In this document: one piece after another, positions 20,206-32,516 of the stretch | Layout of the letters: every line of letters begins with the position of its first letter | Position numbering within the stretch: the first letter of the stretch is position 1 | Assembly: GCF_963966145.1 (NCBI RefSeq) | Contig: NC_091049.1 | Location: 29,078,001 to 29,142,000, forward strand | Reading direction: 5' to 3' | DNA from: Tenebrio molitor | Taxonomy: Eukaryota; Arthropoda; Insecta; Coleoptera; Tenebrionidae | Length of the DNA stretch: 64,000 nucleotides | The notes under the pieces: generated by a model | Database searches by the model: none | What the model saw: the letters and a program-made list of their open reading frames with translations, nothing else | What the model was told of the DNA's origin: nothing | Translations under genes and position numbers: made by a program

Positions 20206-22347
20206 AAGTATTATTAGAGTATCAAATAATCGTGTTTAGGACAAAAGGAAAAAGTGGAAAAATCTAGAAAACTGCAAAAAATGAAAGACGACTGCCAAGA
20301 CCAAAAGGTTGAAGGAAACGAGGAATTTTTCAAGCGCTTTGTACAAAACGAAAATATCTAAATAATTTAGAATGGATAATGATAAGTGTGAAGAGAATAA
20401 TTTTCTACTTCTGTACAACAAAAATTTACGAGAAGCAAGTTTTAAATCTCTACTAATAAGTTCCAAAAGAGTTCGATAGAGATAAGTCTGGACGTCGCAG
20501 TGGCTCCCATCATGTTGTTCGCCCAACAAAGGACAAGGTCTCTACTCAAAGTTGAAACCAATTCCAATCGAGGCTTTTTCTATTGAATTATTTAAACTTG
20601 CGTGTTGGTTCTGCAATTATTTTCTCACACTGTAATTTGCGTCAATATTGAGGTTGATGATTGTTTCATCGACTAATGAGAGAGATGAAACGATTTTATT
20701 GACTCAACTTGCTATGTTATTTTAGACACCTGAGTTGGTCAAAAAATGTTCTGAAAGAAAAATCTTGAAACTTGACTATTTTATTTTTGAAGAGTTCAAA
20801 ATGTTCAAAAATTAAAAACTAAATAAAAAGACAGCATAACTAAAGTAGAAAGAGAAAGAAACAAATTAAAAAAAAGACTGAAAACTTCTAATTATATTAT
20901 TATGGATGACAGTATTTGGAGGAATCAGGAACAAGGCATAAATAAGTAATGATAATAATAACTTTATTATTAATGAGTCTTAGACGTCATAGTGTCGCTT
21001 TCGTTGCTCTCCGGTCCGAGTCTGCGACGATTTGAGCGTGACGATTTTAGCGTATTGCGTGACGATTTTAGCGTGTCGCATGAAACTAATTCGCTGCCCG
21101 TGTGGTGTGCCTAAAGAAGTTTTCGCTTCAAAAATATGTATTTATGGTCAGTAACAGACTAATAAAAGCGAGGAGAATGTAATATCTTCAGGTTGGCAAT
21201 GAAAGACGAAAGAAAGAAAAACTAATTGAAAAATATTTAAGGTAACTAAAAACGAGGAAAAGGTAAAATTATTTATGTTATTAATTTTCTCTAGTTAAAT
21301 TTTAAAGCATTGACTAAATTTTTTTAAATAAATAAAAAAAAACAGTATCGTTAAGACAAAAATTAAAACGTAGGTACATAGTTCTATTTAACTCCAAAAA
21401 CAATAAATTACTAAAGGTCAAAAGCTTTTACATATAGGAGAAATATAGAAAAATGATCTTCTGATTGACCACACACCCGGTGATACAGCATTCAGGCCGG
21501 ATCAATTTATCACGACGGATATTATTATCTAGTAACGATAAAATTTGTTAGAAACACTGAGTGTAAGGAAAATTATCGTAGAATCTACCTCGCTTTAACA
21601 TCGCCCCACCCTACAGGTGTCCCTGAAATGCGCGGCAAAATTTTAACCACGAGCTACTAGGCTTCATGTAGAAATCGGAAAAAATATTTAAAAAATTCTG
21701 TCAAAAAATAATATGAAATTTAATTTTTGAGCTACAATTTTTTTAATTGCTTTTAGTCTTCTACGTTGTCCCACAACCTCGTAGGTAAAATTTCGGCACA
21801 TTTTAAAAACACACCCTTGTATATAATATTTTATAAAATGTACGCCAATGTGAAGTAACCTCTAGGAAATATGCTTTAAGACAAGGAAACCGCATTGGTG
21901 TACATTTTATAAAATATGATATACAGGGTGTAGTTTTAAAATGTGCCGAAATTTTACCTACGAGGTTGTGGAACAACGTAGAAGACTAAAAGCAATTAAA
22001 AAAAATTGTACTTCAAAAATTAAATGCCATTTTATTTTTTAAATATCTTTTCCGAGTTCTACATGAAACCTACTAGCTTGTGGTTAAAATTTTGCCGCGC
22101 ATTTCAGGGAAACCCTGTATATCATATTTTTTTTTTGTGATGTTTTTGATTTTTTCTGGTTTAATTTAATGACTTCTCTCTTTATATCTGCAACAAGGTT
22201 GCTAAATTACACAAATAATTCCTTTAATGTCGACTAAGTACCCCATTCTGTTAATTTTTCATTCCTCTTACGTCACTTCTGCATTGGAAACATCTCCACT
22301 ATAATCTTATCTCGTTATGAATCTATTGACTATCTCATTAACTCCAC
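20206..22347. other. Intergenic region before odorant-receptor cluster
   Basis: No gene is supported. The minus-strand frame at 20236-20529 is low-complexity Leu/Phe. A small direct repeat GTGACGATTTTAGCGT occurs at 21038 and 21059. A fold-back element occupies 21612-22121. Confidence 0.45.
21612..22121. repeat. Fold-back element family 1, complete copy
   Basis: Both ends are present: TACAGGTGTCCCTGAAATGC at the left and its mirror at the right (GCATTTCAGGGAAACCCTGTA). The family signature ACCACGAGCTACTAGGCTTC and the inner nested pair with ATTTTATAAAATGTACGCCA are both seen. It lies about 230 bp upstream of the first odorant-receptor TATA box. Confidence 0.8.
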
Positions 22348-22354
22348 TATAAAA
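22348..22354 (+). promoter_or_regulatory. TATA box of first odorant receptor
   Basis: TATAAAA at 22348-22354 lies 62 bp before the AT of the split start codon, a normal spacing for a short leader. Confidence 0.5.
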
Positions 22355-22415
22355 CAAGTTGTCGACAGTGCAGAAATCATTTAAACAAGCATCGATTCAA
22401 GACAAGCAGACACAA

Positions 22416-23921
22416 ATGTAAGTCAGCTTACTTTCTTCTTTCTTCCAATTCGACTTTACAGGTCTACCAAAAACAAATACAACCTGTCTCACTACCCTGA
22501 ACTGATGCTAAAATATGCGGGACTACACCCACACTCCAAATCGAAACTCTTGACGCTGTACCATTACGTCAACTGCTTCTTCTTCGTCTTTCTGCTAGTT
22601 TTGGCAATCATGGAAGTCGCAGCGGCCAGAAGCGACATTTTTAGAGCCATCGAAGGCCTCTCCTCTGTGCTCTTCATGATCTATGCAAGTCAATAGCATT
22701 TTTTATCTTCTTGGTCCAACAACACTCTAGACTAGTTGCAGATATGCCCTCAACTACCACCACAAACCCGACTTGGCGCACCTCCTCCAAAGTCAGTCGA
22801 GATTTTGGAAGATTGAGGATTTCGAGGGTCGGGTTCGCGCAGATTGCGAGAGGATGATGGAGGTCACCTCCAGATTTATTCGGTACTACAAGAACTACGC
22901 AGTGGTGTTGGCCGCTGTTTTCTACGTCCAACCGTTCATCTTTCACGAGCTCCAGATGAAGATCTACGTTCCTGAAGGGTGGTTCTACTACTTGTACTTG
23001 GTCTACTGGTACATGACGCCTCCGCTCTTCAGCAGCGTCTACGGAGTGACTTCGATGTTTTGTGCGCTCGCGGTTCCGGTTACTGTCCAGTTTAAGTTGT
23101 TGGCCAACGAGTTTGAGAATTTGAAGATGAGAAGAAGAGGAAGTGAAGAGGTTGGAAGACTCGTGGATTACCACAACTTTTTGATAGAGTGAGAAGTTCG
23201 TTTTCTTTTAATCCAACTAAATCTTCTTTTGTAGATATTGTGAGAAAATCAACGCCCACTCTAGTGGCGTCTTTCTCTTCGAGTTCTTCATCACGGTTTC
23301 TGTTTGTTGCATTTTGATGTTCATCGCGTCACAAGAGTAAGACTGTTGGAAATCTTTCAAAACTCGTTGTACAAAATTTTTGCAATTCTAGTAGTTACCC
23401 ACTTGTCAACAAGATCAAATATACAGGGTTCATAATTAGTCAGTTTATCGACACCGCCATCTACTGCTACAACTGCGAATTAATTTCGGAGGCGGTGAGT
23501 AGGTTTCCAACGTCACCTAACCTAAAAAAAACTTAAATGGTTAAAAACGTTAGTTAATGCCACGCCACACGCGCACCGTTTTTATATTACAGAACTCTTG
23601 AAACACAATCTCCTGGATATGTTTTTGTTTTAGTCGGAAAATGTTGGTAAGGCGATTTATAATTCCCCTTGGTATGAAACAGACAGATCTGATATTAGAC
23701 GTACAGTCGCTTTCATCATTAGTCGGACACAAAAGAGGGTGGTTTTCAATGGATACCAATTGGTCAGAGTTGATATGCAAACTTTCACTCGGGTCAGTCC
23801 ACATACTTAATTTTTTTTCAACAATTTTTAAGACTGATTTTTTTCATTTTTTTAGATTTTTAAAGCAACGTTGTCTTTTGTGAGTTATCTCAATACGGTG
23901 GCCTTGACTGAGAAGAAGTAA
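22416..23921 (+). CDS. Odorant receptor (7tm_6), 370 aa, split start codon, GC-AG intron
   Basis: Exons: 22416-22417 (AT), 22462-22684, 22731-23188, 23235-23336, 23392-23494, 23634-23792, 23856-23921; total 1113 nt. Insect odorant receptors are inverted seven-helix subunits that pair with Orco in the dendrite membrane. Here GLHPHSKSKL opens the N-terminal part, hydrophobic stretches follow at the expected places, and the C-terminus has the conserved TFTR-IFKATLSFVSYLNTV. The start codon is AT|G, interrupted by a 44-bp intron. Intron 2 has a GCAAGT donor; with acceptor 22729-22730 it is 46 bp, keeps phase and restores the four residues expected from the paralogues. Exons 4, 5 and 6 have the same length as in the receptor at 32517. 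Exon 4 resembles the palindrome at 8185-8550. Confidence 0.9.
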
Positions 23922-26291
23922 TAACTATTTTAATAAATAGTAGAATTTTAATATTTAGATGAGAAACAAAATTAAAAATTATTGTGTAGTTTGAATTTCA
24001 ACTTACTTAAATAACATTGTCACAAAGATTTACTTCGATTTATTTTTTTTTTTGCATATCGTAATAAAAGTGGCACTTTTTTATACGCAAAATCGTAGTG
24101 AAAGTAGCACTTTTTTACACGAAAAATCGTAGTGAAAGTAGTACTTTTTTGCATCATTTTATTCCATTTCCTTGGAGATGATTGTCAAAGCAGACCAATA
24201 TTTTTTTTGTAATTTTTCATAAATCCTTTTGGACCAAATTTCTCAACTTACATTGATATGCAAAAAAATAGTGTGTACAACACGTTATGAAAGTCTCTTT
24301 TTTTCACTAAATTGCTTGATTCACTCGGCCTACGCCCTCGTTAATCAATCTGCAAATTTGTGAAAAAAGTATGACTGTCATAACAAGTTGTACAAATAAC
24401 TATAATCTTAAGGAATACAGAATAAAACAAAAAAATGTTTCATTGTGACTAAAGATTGATTTCACTGTAAAATAAAATGTATTTTAATTAAGGCGCAATC
24501 ACGTTAAGTTGCATTAACAATTAATTTGAAATAAATATTTCTGAATAAAAATTCTGTAATTGTCAGTTTTCCGTTTCAAGAACCGCCTATTCTCCTACGC
24601 TGCAATTATCTACTTCGAGGTCTGTCTCATCAGTTATTGATTGTTGTAGCGAGTTTAATTATTGAAACGTGATCCACATATCTTGCTTTGTGTGAATGTA
24701 CAGTTCTTTTCACGTACATTTGCATAATGCACAAATGAAAAAATTATATTAACAGCGAATACAAATCAGATCACTGAATTCAAATCTTTTTTTAATTGTT
24801 TGTAGCGCACTCGCAAATATTCCAAAATGAACACTAATAAAGATCTCAACAAACTCTTCTTTAGGCACCCTTAATGAAGAAGGTACCTAATTTTACGTAC
24901 TCCCAAGCGGCCGAAAAGTAACTCTTTTTCGGACGCACTTTTTCGGACGCTAAATTTAATTTTGCCTGAAAAAGTGCAGTATCGTTTACTTCTGGTGCTA
25001 TTTGGTGCACAATTAGAAAGTGAACGTTCACATAATCGATGGCAACAACGTGATGAAGAAATGTCTAATACAACAGTGAAATTCATGAATAATAATGTCC
25101 AATACGCCGCAAGACATCACAGATGATAATCGCAAAATTGTTCTGTCACATTAAATTATGTAAATAAGTAATTGTATTGCAAATAGTAAATTTCTCGTTT
25201 TGTTGGCAAGCTGATAAAAAAATACTATCAAAAAATTGTTAATATGTATTAATAAATTTATCTATTTGAAAAGAGTAGATACAAAATAAATTTGTAATTT
25301 TTCCAATGATGTTTTTGCCTTTCGGTCCTCTCCTGTCTTGAAGCCTCGGCTGCGCCTCGGCTAGAAAACCCAGACTCGGACGAAAAAGATGCACTTTTTG
25401 GCCTTGATACACAAATAACTATTCTTGCATCCTCTTAAATTATCATTTGCCAGAATCAATACAAAACGCGAACAGTGTTTATATTTACGTAACAAGTTTT
25501 TTTTTTCATTTTCTGTCTTCTTGTATGAAGTATAATAGAAATGTATTATTCCTTAGAGTGAAAACAATATTTGACACGACTTTCAGCGCAGTAACTCTAC
25601 AAATATTCATGTTTAAATGGAAAAAACTTACTTGCAACTCTCTCTCTCTCTCCCGCCTTGGCCACTTAATTATTGTACCCACTACTGATAAGATAGCGTG
25701 ACATGACATATCTTGTGTCACTCCTGGATAAATGAGCCATCCACCGGTGAAAGTACCATCGAAATCGGTTCAGTACTTAAGGCTACAGACGTGCACAAAC
25801 ATACAAAGAAACATACGTCACACCAGAAGTTGCACAAAAATGAGTATTTTTGTCAAACGATTTGCTAGTTGGCGTTGCTTGTCAGAATGACCCATATGGT
25901 TGATATGGTGTTAACAGAAATCAACTCCGAATTACCAACATGTAAACAAGCTAGACCTATGGATCCACTCCCGCTTTCCCACATGTCACAATTATAAAAT
26001 TATAAGTGTATTGATCACTTAATTACACTCTTATATAAAGACACCTCTAGCAACCCATACAGTCTGTCTCAACTCCCACTTCTAATTATTCCAATTTAGC
26101 AAAAAATCGAACAGTCGCCATCACCTATCACAATTATTTAACTATTCATTCTTTCCCAACCAAATTCAATCTAATAACAGTCTCACAGGTGTAATTATCC
26201 AATTTTTTTTGCGATCTGACCTGTAGATATAAGTGATGCGTGTGTACAAGTACTCCATCTAGATCTTTCTCTTTGTCGAGACTACCCAAAT
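23922..26291. other. Intergenic region between first and second odorant receptors
   Basis: No gene is supported. It holds a 34-bp tandem repeat (24060-24152), a (TC)n run near 25640 and a TATATAAA at 26032-26039 that may belong to a long leader of the next receptor. An exon-like stretch at 24567-24644 and a minus frame at 24871-25086 were examined but not accepted. Confidence 0.45.
24060..24152. repeat. 34-bp tandem repeat, about 2.7 copies
   Basis: Units begin at 24060, 24094 and 24128, each reading CGTAGTGAAAGTAGCACTTT with small changes and followed by TTTTACACG-like bases. Confidence 0.75.
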
Positions 26292-27677
26292 ATGTGAGTA
26301 TCGTTTTAATTTTACTTGAACTAAATGATTTGGAATTTTTCTCAGGCCTGCCAAACAACTAGACCCCACTTACTACATTTTGAAGATTTTTCGAGCCGGA
26401 GGCGTCCATCCAGACGTCGAAGTGACTCCATTCTTGGTATTCTTCTTCATCATGAACTGCACTATAGTGTCTGCCGTCATCCTGTTGGCCGGAATCGGCG
26501 CCGTGGTGGGGGTCTTGGACAACGATATCAACACAGTGGTGGAGTGTCTGCAGAGCACCTTCATTTACATCCATGTATTGTAGTACCCACAGTACTGCTT
26601 GTGCTAACGCAATTTTGTAGATTTTGGGCAAGCACTGTGCCCTCTACCAGAACAAGTCCATCCTGTCCACTTTGCTGAAGGAACGGTCGAGATTCCTCAA
26701 GATTCAAGATTTCGACACGGAGATCCACGACCAGTACGAGAAGTTGTTGACGAAGACTTCCCGTTTTGTCAACGTGTTCATGTTCATGACGTCGTGTGTG
26801 GTGTTTTCCTTCTACTTGCAGCCGTACTTGACAGGTGGAGACCTCCCAGTCAGTGTGTACATTCCAGACGGTTGGTACTACTACATACATTTTGGATTCT
26901 GGCCGTTGGCACCTTGTATAGTGGCAAGCATTTACGGCTCCGACGCGTTGTTTTGTGCGATCAGCGTTCCAGTCATAGTCCAGTTTAAGCTCCTGGCCCA
27001 CAAGATCGAGTCCTGGAGGATCGAGAAGACGCAAACTACACAAATCCAGAGCCAGAAGGAGTTCAAAGACAATCTCAAGAGTCTAGTAGACCACCAAAAC
27101 TTTCTCTTCGAGTATTGCAACAAAGTCAACAAGTTTAACAACGCCATTTTCCTCAACCAGTTTCTGCTTTCTGTCGGAATCATCTGCGTGCAGCTCTTCG
27201 TGGTGTCGCAGAAGTACCACCTCTCGTACTTTGTCGAAAATTTTTACACACTTGTATCATTTCAGAGGGTTCAAACTGCCCAACAAGCTCAAATGTATGG
27301 GTTACTGCTTTATGGAGATTATCGAAACTGCGATCTATTGCTTCAACGCTGAACTAGTTTCAGATGCGGTGAGAGTACCTTCTTGGAGTGGCCTTTTATT
27401 TAGTTTGTTTCAGTCCGAGGATGTGGGTATTGCCGCTTACAACTCGCTGTGGTACGACTCTGATGATTCCGATGTTAGAAACGCGATTGGTTTGATAATT
27501 GCAAGGGCGCAGAATAGAATCGTGTTCAGTGGATATGGTTTTGTTTGGATCAATTTGAAGACTTTCACTCAGGTCGGTTGACAAAATTCATTGATTCTTT
27601 CATATGACGAAGTGTTGTAGATCTTCAAAACGGCTTTGTCTTTCTATAGTTATCTGCATAATGTGGTTCTCAACTAA
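26292..27677 (+). CDS. Odorant receptor (7tm_6), 380 aa, split start codon
   Basis: Exons: 26292-26293 (AT), 26346-26574, 26621-27213, 27266-27368, 27414-27572, 27621-27677; total 1143 nt with all phases agreeing. The N-terminus MPAKQLDPTYYILK aligns with MPPPTNDPTYYSLK of the receptor at 32517. The C-terminus INLKTFTQ-IFKTALSFYSYL is the conserved receptor tail. Compared with its three neighbours it lacks the intron at the FE/YC position (residue 252), so two exons are fused in the 593-bp third exon. As in two paralogues, the start codon is split AT|G by intron 1 (52 bp). Confidence 0.9.
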
Positions 27678-27819
27678 AAGTGGAAGAATGATGCTCAATA
27701 CGATTGGTGTTTTGAATTTGAAATCATGAATGGATACTGTAATTTGCACAAATTACTTTTTCAATAATTGTACATGCAAAGTCAATGATAGATGGTTTTA
27801 TATTGTGACCAAAAGTTGG

Positions 27820-30230
27820 CCAGTGACAGCTCCGGGCTCTCAGGGGGTTTTCGGGGCATAGGGCGTGGGTTCGGATTATAAAAAAATGGGCGCCAGGCAG
27901 CTATTGTCTTGAGCTGGTTGTTAAGCTTGTCCAGCTGCCGGGACAAGTGCTCAGTTTCTCGGATGCTTCGGAGTCAATACGAAAGAACTTAATTCCTTGC
28001 GAATTAAATAATTGGTTTATTCAATTTTTGTCCAACAGTCCAGGAAATTCGAAATGCTTACTTAAGTGTGCACTGGTCCGTGGAATTGGCAACGTTACTC
28101 TACGTAATTTTGTTAATTGAAATTTCGAACCAGTTCACATTAATGATCTTATTCAATACCTTATTCTGGTCTTATCAAGAAAGCTTTCCTTTACAGGTGA
28201 CCTTGTAACTTATTTGTGAATAAACTTAAAATTAATACAACTCCGATGAAAAAAAAAACGAAAGGAAAATCTGTTGCATGCGTGAAACAAGAATGAAGCG
28301 CAGTCTTCTGCTTTCATAAATTTACAACGTTAATTTAACATCGATTCTATAATTGAAAAAAATTGCAAATTTACTGGAAGTAGAAGAACTGCTACTAATA
28401 ATTGAAATGTGAAATTTGAAAACTTGAGCTTTGTGAAGTCTTTCTAAAAATTTGAAATTATTGAAATGCGAGATTTTTACAAATTGAAACGGTTCTAAAT
28501 ATTGAGAAGCGGGATATTTGAGGCGTTCTTTGATTTTTCGCAAATCCGCAATTAAATTGTGCGACTTATCTTACGCCGGTAACGTGGTGTGACCTTGACG
28601 ATTTTCTTTAGTCCTTGGTGAAACGGTACGTGGTCCGATGACCTTAATGGACGGTTTGCGGTCTGGCGACGACCACTCTGACGAACGATGTGGCGACGAT
28701 CACCCCATATAACGATAGTCCTGGTGAACAATCACCCTAAAAGCGACGCGGCGACGAATGACCCTAAAGAACAACGTTCCTGGTCCGGCTGACCCTAAAG
28801 AACAACGTTCCTGGTCCGGCTGACCCTAAAGAACAACCCCTAACGAATTGTCGTTAGTGTTGCGAAACTCAATCGATTCGGTAATTACCTTTCCGCTGAA
28901 AGGGGTTGCTTCTCGATAATTCGAAGGAGGACTTTCCGGTTCTCCTTCGCGGTACGGTAACGGTAATCTGGCTCGAACTACCCCTAACGGACGAAAATTA
29001 GTGAAGTGAATTCGCTAATGAAGGATAATTACCTCTATCTCGCTAGATGACGAGGGGTTTCTCGACCACGGCAAAACGGTAAACGGTAAATCTTCGGGCT
29101 CCTCGACGGCCCCGAAGGCTGGCAGCGCCGGACGATAAGCGCCATGGCGTTCGGCAATCCACCCACAGGGATGATTGCGGATCCCGAACGCCACGCACGT
29201 GATTCGCAGCTCGCGACTTGCGGCACCTGCCGCCCGCTCGGCGGTCGCCGACCGAGTCCTCTTTAATTTCCGCTCGCGATCGGTTTTTTTTTTTTTTTTT
29301 TTGGCTACCCCCGGCTCTAGGAGATCAACCCGAAAGATCTGGACCTTATTCCGTTGGGCGATAAGGCGTCCCGGTTATTGTACTGACCGCGCATCTTGAT
29401 GACAACTTCCGGCGATCCTACACTTGCACGCTAAATGACAGATGGTCGAACATGGCGCCGGTTTGTTTACGTTGGACTTTACCGATCGAAAAATCCGGAT
29501 GTCGAAGCGGTAATGTGTCGGTGAGTCCACGCGTAACACACGATAGATGTTGACGGCAATTTCCCGCAGGATCTCAAAAGGTTGGACACCACAAGGATGA
29601 AGGAAGAAGGTTAGGGAAAAGAAGAGAAGAAGATAACTTTCCGGCAAGTCACGGGAACAAAAGGGAATCGGAATTAACTTTGCCGTACGGTTACCCGAGC
29701 TGAGAAGAAGAAGAGGAAGGATTGAAGGAAAAGGAAAGGAGAAAGAAGAAAAAAGCGAACGATGAATAGATAGGCCGCAGCTAGACAGCCTAGAGGCGTG
29801 AGGCCACCTCAGCCTAAAATTTAGGGGCTAACATGTGTGATTCCAGCCGCCCCAAAACTGGCTGGCACAAAGACTCTACAATGAAAACTCTAAAGAAACC
29901 GCGAAAGAAACAAACGAAAACCGAAAGTGAAACTGAAAGCGAAACCGAAATAAAACTGAAAGTGATCCGATAAACAAAAATGAACCCTGAACCGATAAAC
30001 TCAAAATGAATTGACTGACGGCACAAACAAACTGAATTATTTCGAAATGAGCGTCCCCAAAAAAGGTTACGGCAGGGTGGGCGCGTCGCGACGTCATATG
30101 CCGTGCGTTGTGTTGCTTGTTCCTGATCTTCGAACAGCGATCTTATTGTCCCGCGAGCATAAGTAGGACCTCTTGGCCTCCTACCCCGGCCAAAACGAAT
30201 AGTGGCACTTTGACCTGCTACAATATTTTT
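27820..30230. mobile_element. GC-rich block, possibly a degenerate LTR-type or other retroelement remnant
   Basis: Base composition changes sharply to GC-rich between about 27.82 and 30.23 kb. A promoter-like ATTATAAAAAAATGGGCGCC lies near 27877, and an AATAAA-like and CCAACA end near 28040. A 31-bp tandem repeat (28761-28838, unit ACCCTAAAGAACAACGTTCC plus GGTCCGGCTG), a T18-19 run at 29285-29303 and purine-rich GAAACTGAAAGCGAAACCGA words near 29930 follow. No gag or pol frame survives. I infer a mobile-element origin only from composition and structure; the class is uncertain. Confidence 0.35.
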
Positions 30231-30260
30231 CCAAAGTTATGCTTTCACAAAATATGCATA

Positions 30261-30655
30261 TACAGGGTGTTAGTAAATGGTGGGGAATAAATTTCGGAGT
30301 GAATTCGTTATGAAAAATGTAGCTTAAAACCTACATAAAGTTTTTCGATAAAATGAGTAGTTTTCTCAATAAAAGAAAAAAAGAAAAATACATGCATTCT
30401 GGCATATCCGTAATTTTTTTTTAAATACTGCGAAATAATAATGGTTTAAAGAAAAAATTTAAACGTGGAACGTTTTAAAAAAAAAATCAAAACTAATGCG
30501 ATTTTAGGGAGACAAATGAACTAATTAGAGAACTACATTTTTGTTTTTGAGAAAAGTACTCATTTTAACGAAAAACTTTTTTATTTAGGTTTTAAGCCAC
30601 ATTTTTCGTAAGGAATTCACCCTGAAATTTATTCACAACTATTTACTAACATGTA
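30261..30655. repeat. Fold-back element with TACAGGGTG end
   Basis: TACAGGGTGTTAGTAAATGG...GAATAAATTTCGGAGTGAAT at the left is mirrored by TTCACCCTGAAATTTATTCA...ATTTACTAACATGTA at the right. The inner parts AAAAATGTAGCTTAAAACCT and AGGTTTTAAGCCACATTTTT also pair. The right terminus has lost the CCCTG motif. Confidence 0.7.
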
Positions 30656-32459
30656 TTGTTCAGAGATATCACTTTCTTTATTGAGGTGTCTCTTTCTGGA
30701 AAATCACTAGTTTAGAAACTTAGAAAAAAACTCAAGAAACAAACCATTTAACAAACGCAGTCACATTCTAAACTAACGCTATTACACCTTTCAATTTTTG
30801 GAAACTACATTATCTCAATGAAAAGTAGGAATTTGAGGGCCCGCAAGGCTCAATCTTGGGACCAATTTTTTATACAACTTCTGCAACTTCTGTCAAGGTG
30901 CGTTTTTTCACCTCGGCACACATTTTCTTTTTGTAAAAGAATGTTTTTAAATATTTTAAGTGCTACAGAATTATGTAACTTGTTAGTTCATTTCCTTTAT
31001 CAATTTCCAAAAAAAACCCATAGGAATGAGTTTCTAATGAAAAAATGTAATCTAGTGTTTTCAGAAATATGAATTTTTTCCATTTTATTTTCTTTATGTT
31101 GTTGCCAATATTTAAGAGTTTCTGTATCATTAAAATTAATTTCAGAAATGTACTTTTCAGGACGTGTTTAACAAATAAGTAAATTATTAAAAAAAAAGTT
31201 CTTGGAGGTTTTCTACGATTTCTTCATTTGATCTTCCATTTGGGAACCAATAGAGATTCTTCAGTGAGTTGTATCAATCTAAAATTCTTCAATTAGTTTC
31301 TTTGTATTATAAATAAAGCAAACATTTTTTGAAGCAATTTTTCTTTGTTCGATGAATAAATAATCACCATTCCTTTTCCTCATCCAGTATCACAATTTTT
31401 TATCAATTTATCGGACTGTACTTGTGTTCTTTATTATCCATGGTCCACGAGAGAGATAAATTTCTACGGCACGTTGAAAACAAGAGTTCCTAGCACAGGT
31501 TGATAAAGTAAAATTTTTGAATACAACAAATCAAGAGGAATAAAATTATGAATAAAATAATTCTCAATCATCTTCTTAAGCAACTAAAATGTATCGGATT
31601 TTACTGAGACACATGTTGTGGTCAAATCTTGGGTATCATGGACTCACCTTTTTTTGTTTAATTATACAGGGTGTTTTTGAAATGCGTGCACAAATTTTAA
31701 TCACGAGCTACTGGCTTCATGTAGAACTCGGAAAAAATATTTAAAAAATTCTAGCGTACATTTTATAAAACATGATATACAGGGTGTATTATTACAATTT
31801 TTAAAATGTGCCGAAATTTTACCTACGGGGTTGTAGGACAACGTAGAAAACTAGAAACAATTTAAAAAAATTGTAGCTCAAAAAATAAATGTCATTTTAT
31901 TTTTTGACATAGAGTTTTTAAAATATTTTTTCTGAGTTCTACATGAAGCCAGTAGCTCGTGATTAAAATTTGTGCACGCATTTCAAAAACACCCTGTGTC
32001 GTAAATAGAACTCTAATACAAAGCTTGTTATCCGTATATTTATTATAAAAATGAGACACGGCATTGAGGCCGCACTTATTTTCATTACGAATATTTCATT
32101 AAAATACCCAATGATAATTCAATTCCCTTGAAAGCACTAACACTAATTTCTATACCTATGCATAATTAAAATTTTTATATTTTTCCAGTGTATCAATTTA
32201 CAGTTACGATCAATTTCGTTGCTCTTCGAGTTACCATTAATTAACACAAAACTGTCACACTTTCATTTAAATTTATATTTATATTTTTACCACTCTCGAC
32301 GCTACCTCGCCAACTGAATAATTAAAATTACCATCTGTGTAATTATCTTTTACTTTAATTAAACGCCACTTTATCATGTTTTATGCGTCCTTTATAATTT
32401 CTACCGGCGCTCTTTATTTAAAGCAAGCTCCACTCGTGACTAATTAATCACCATCTGCA
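30656..32459. other. Intergenic region before third odorant receptor
   Basis: Apart from the fold-back element at 31674-31998 it is AT-rich DNA with no supported gene. A weak frame at 30818-31072 (84 aa) shows no domain. Confidence 0.45.
31674..31998. repeat. Fold-back element family 1, complete copy
   Basis: TACAGGGTGTTTTTGAAATG starts the left arm and CATTTCAAAAACACCCTGT ends the right arm. The signature CACGAGCTACTGGCTTCATG appears in both arms. The inner nested arm on the left side is deleted relative to the 34508 copy. Confidence 0.85.
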
Positions 32460-32466
32460 TATAAAA
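32460..32466 (+). promoter_or_regulatory. TATA box of third odorant receptor
   Basis: TATAAAA at 32460-32466 lies 51 bp before the split start codon, matching the arrangement at 22348. Confidence 0.5.
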
Positions 32467-32516
32467 CAAATTATTATTGAATCTCCTGACTAGTTCCCTG
32501 TTTGGCACCATCTAGA

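Noticed and set aside
24567..24644. Exon-like stretch after TTGTCAG encoding VFRFKNRLFSYAAIIYF
   Set aside because: It has an acceptor-like start and a stop, but no partner exon with matching phase and no recognised family.
28761..28838. CRISPR array
   Set aside because: The 31-bp units are directly contiguous without spacers and the genome is eukaryotic; it is a plain tandem repeat.
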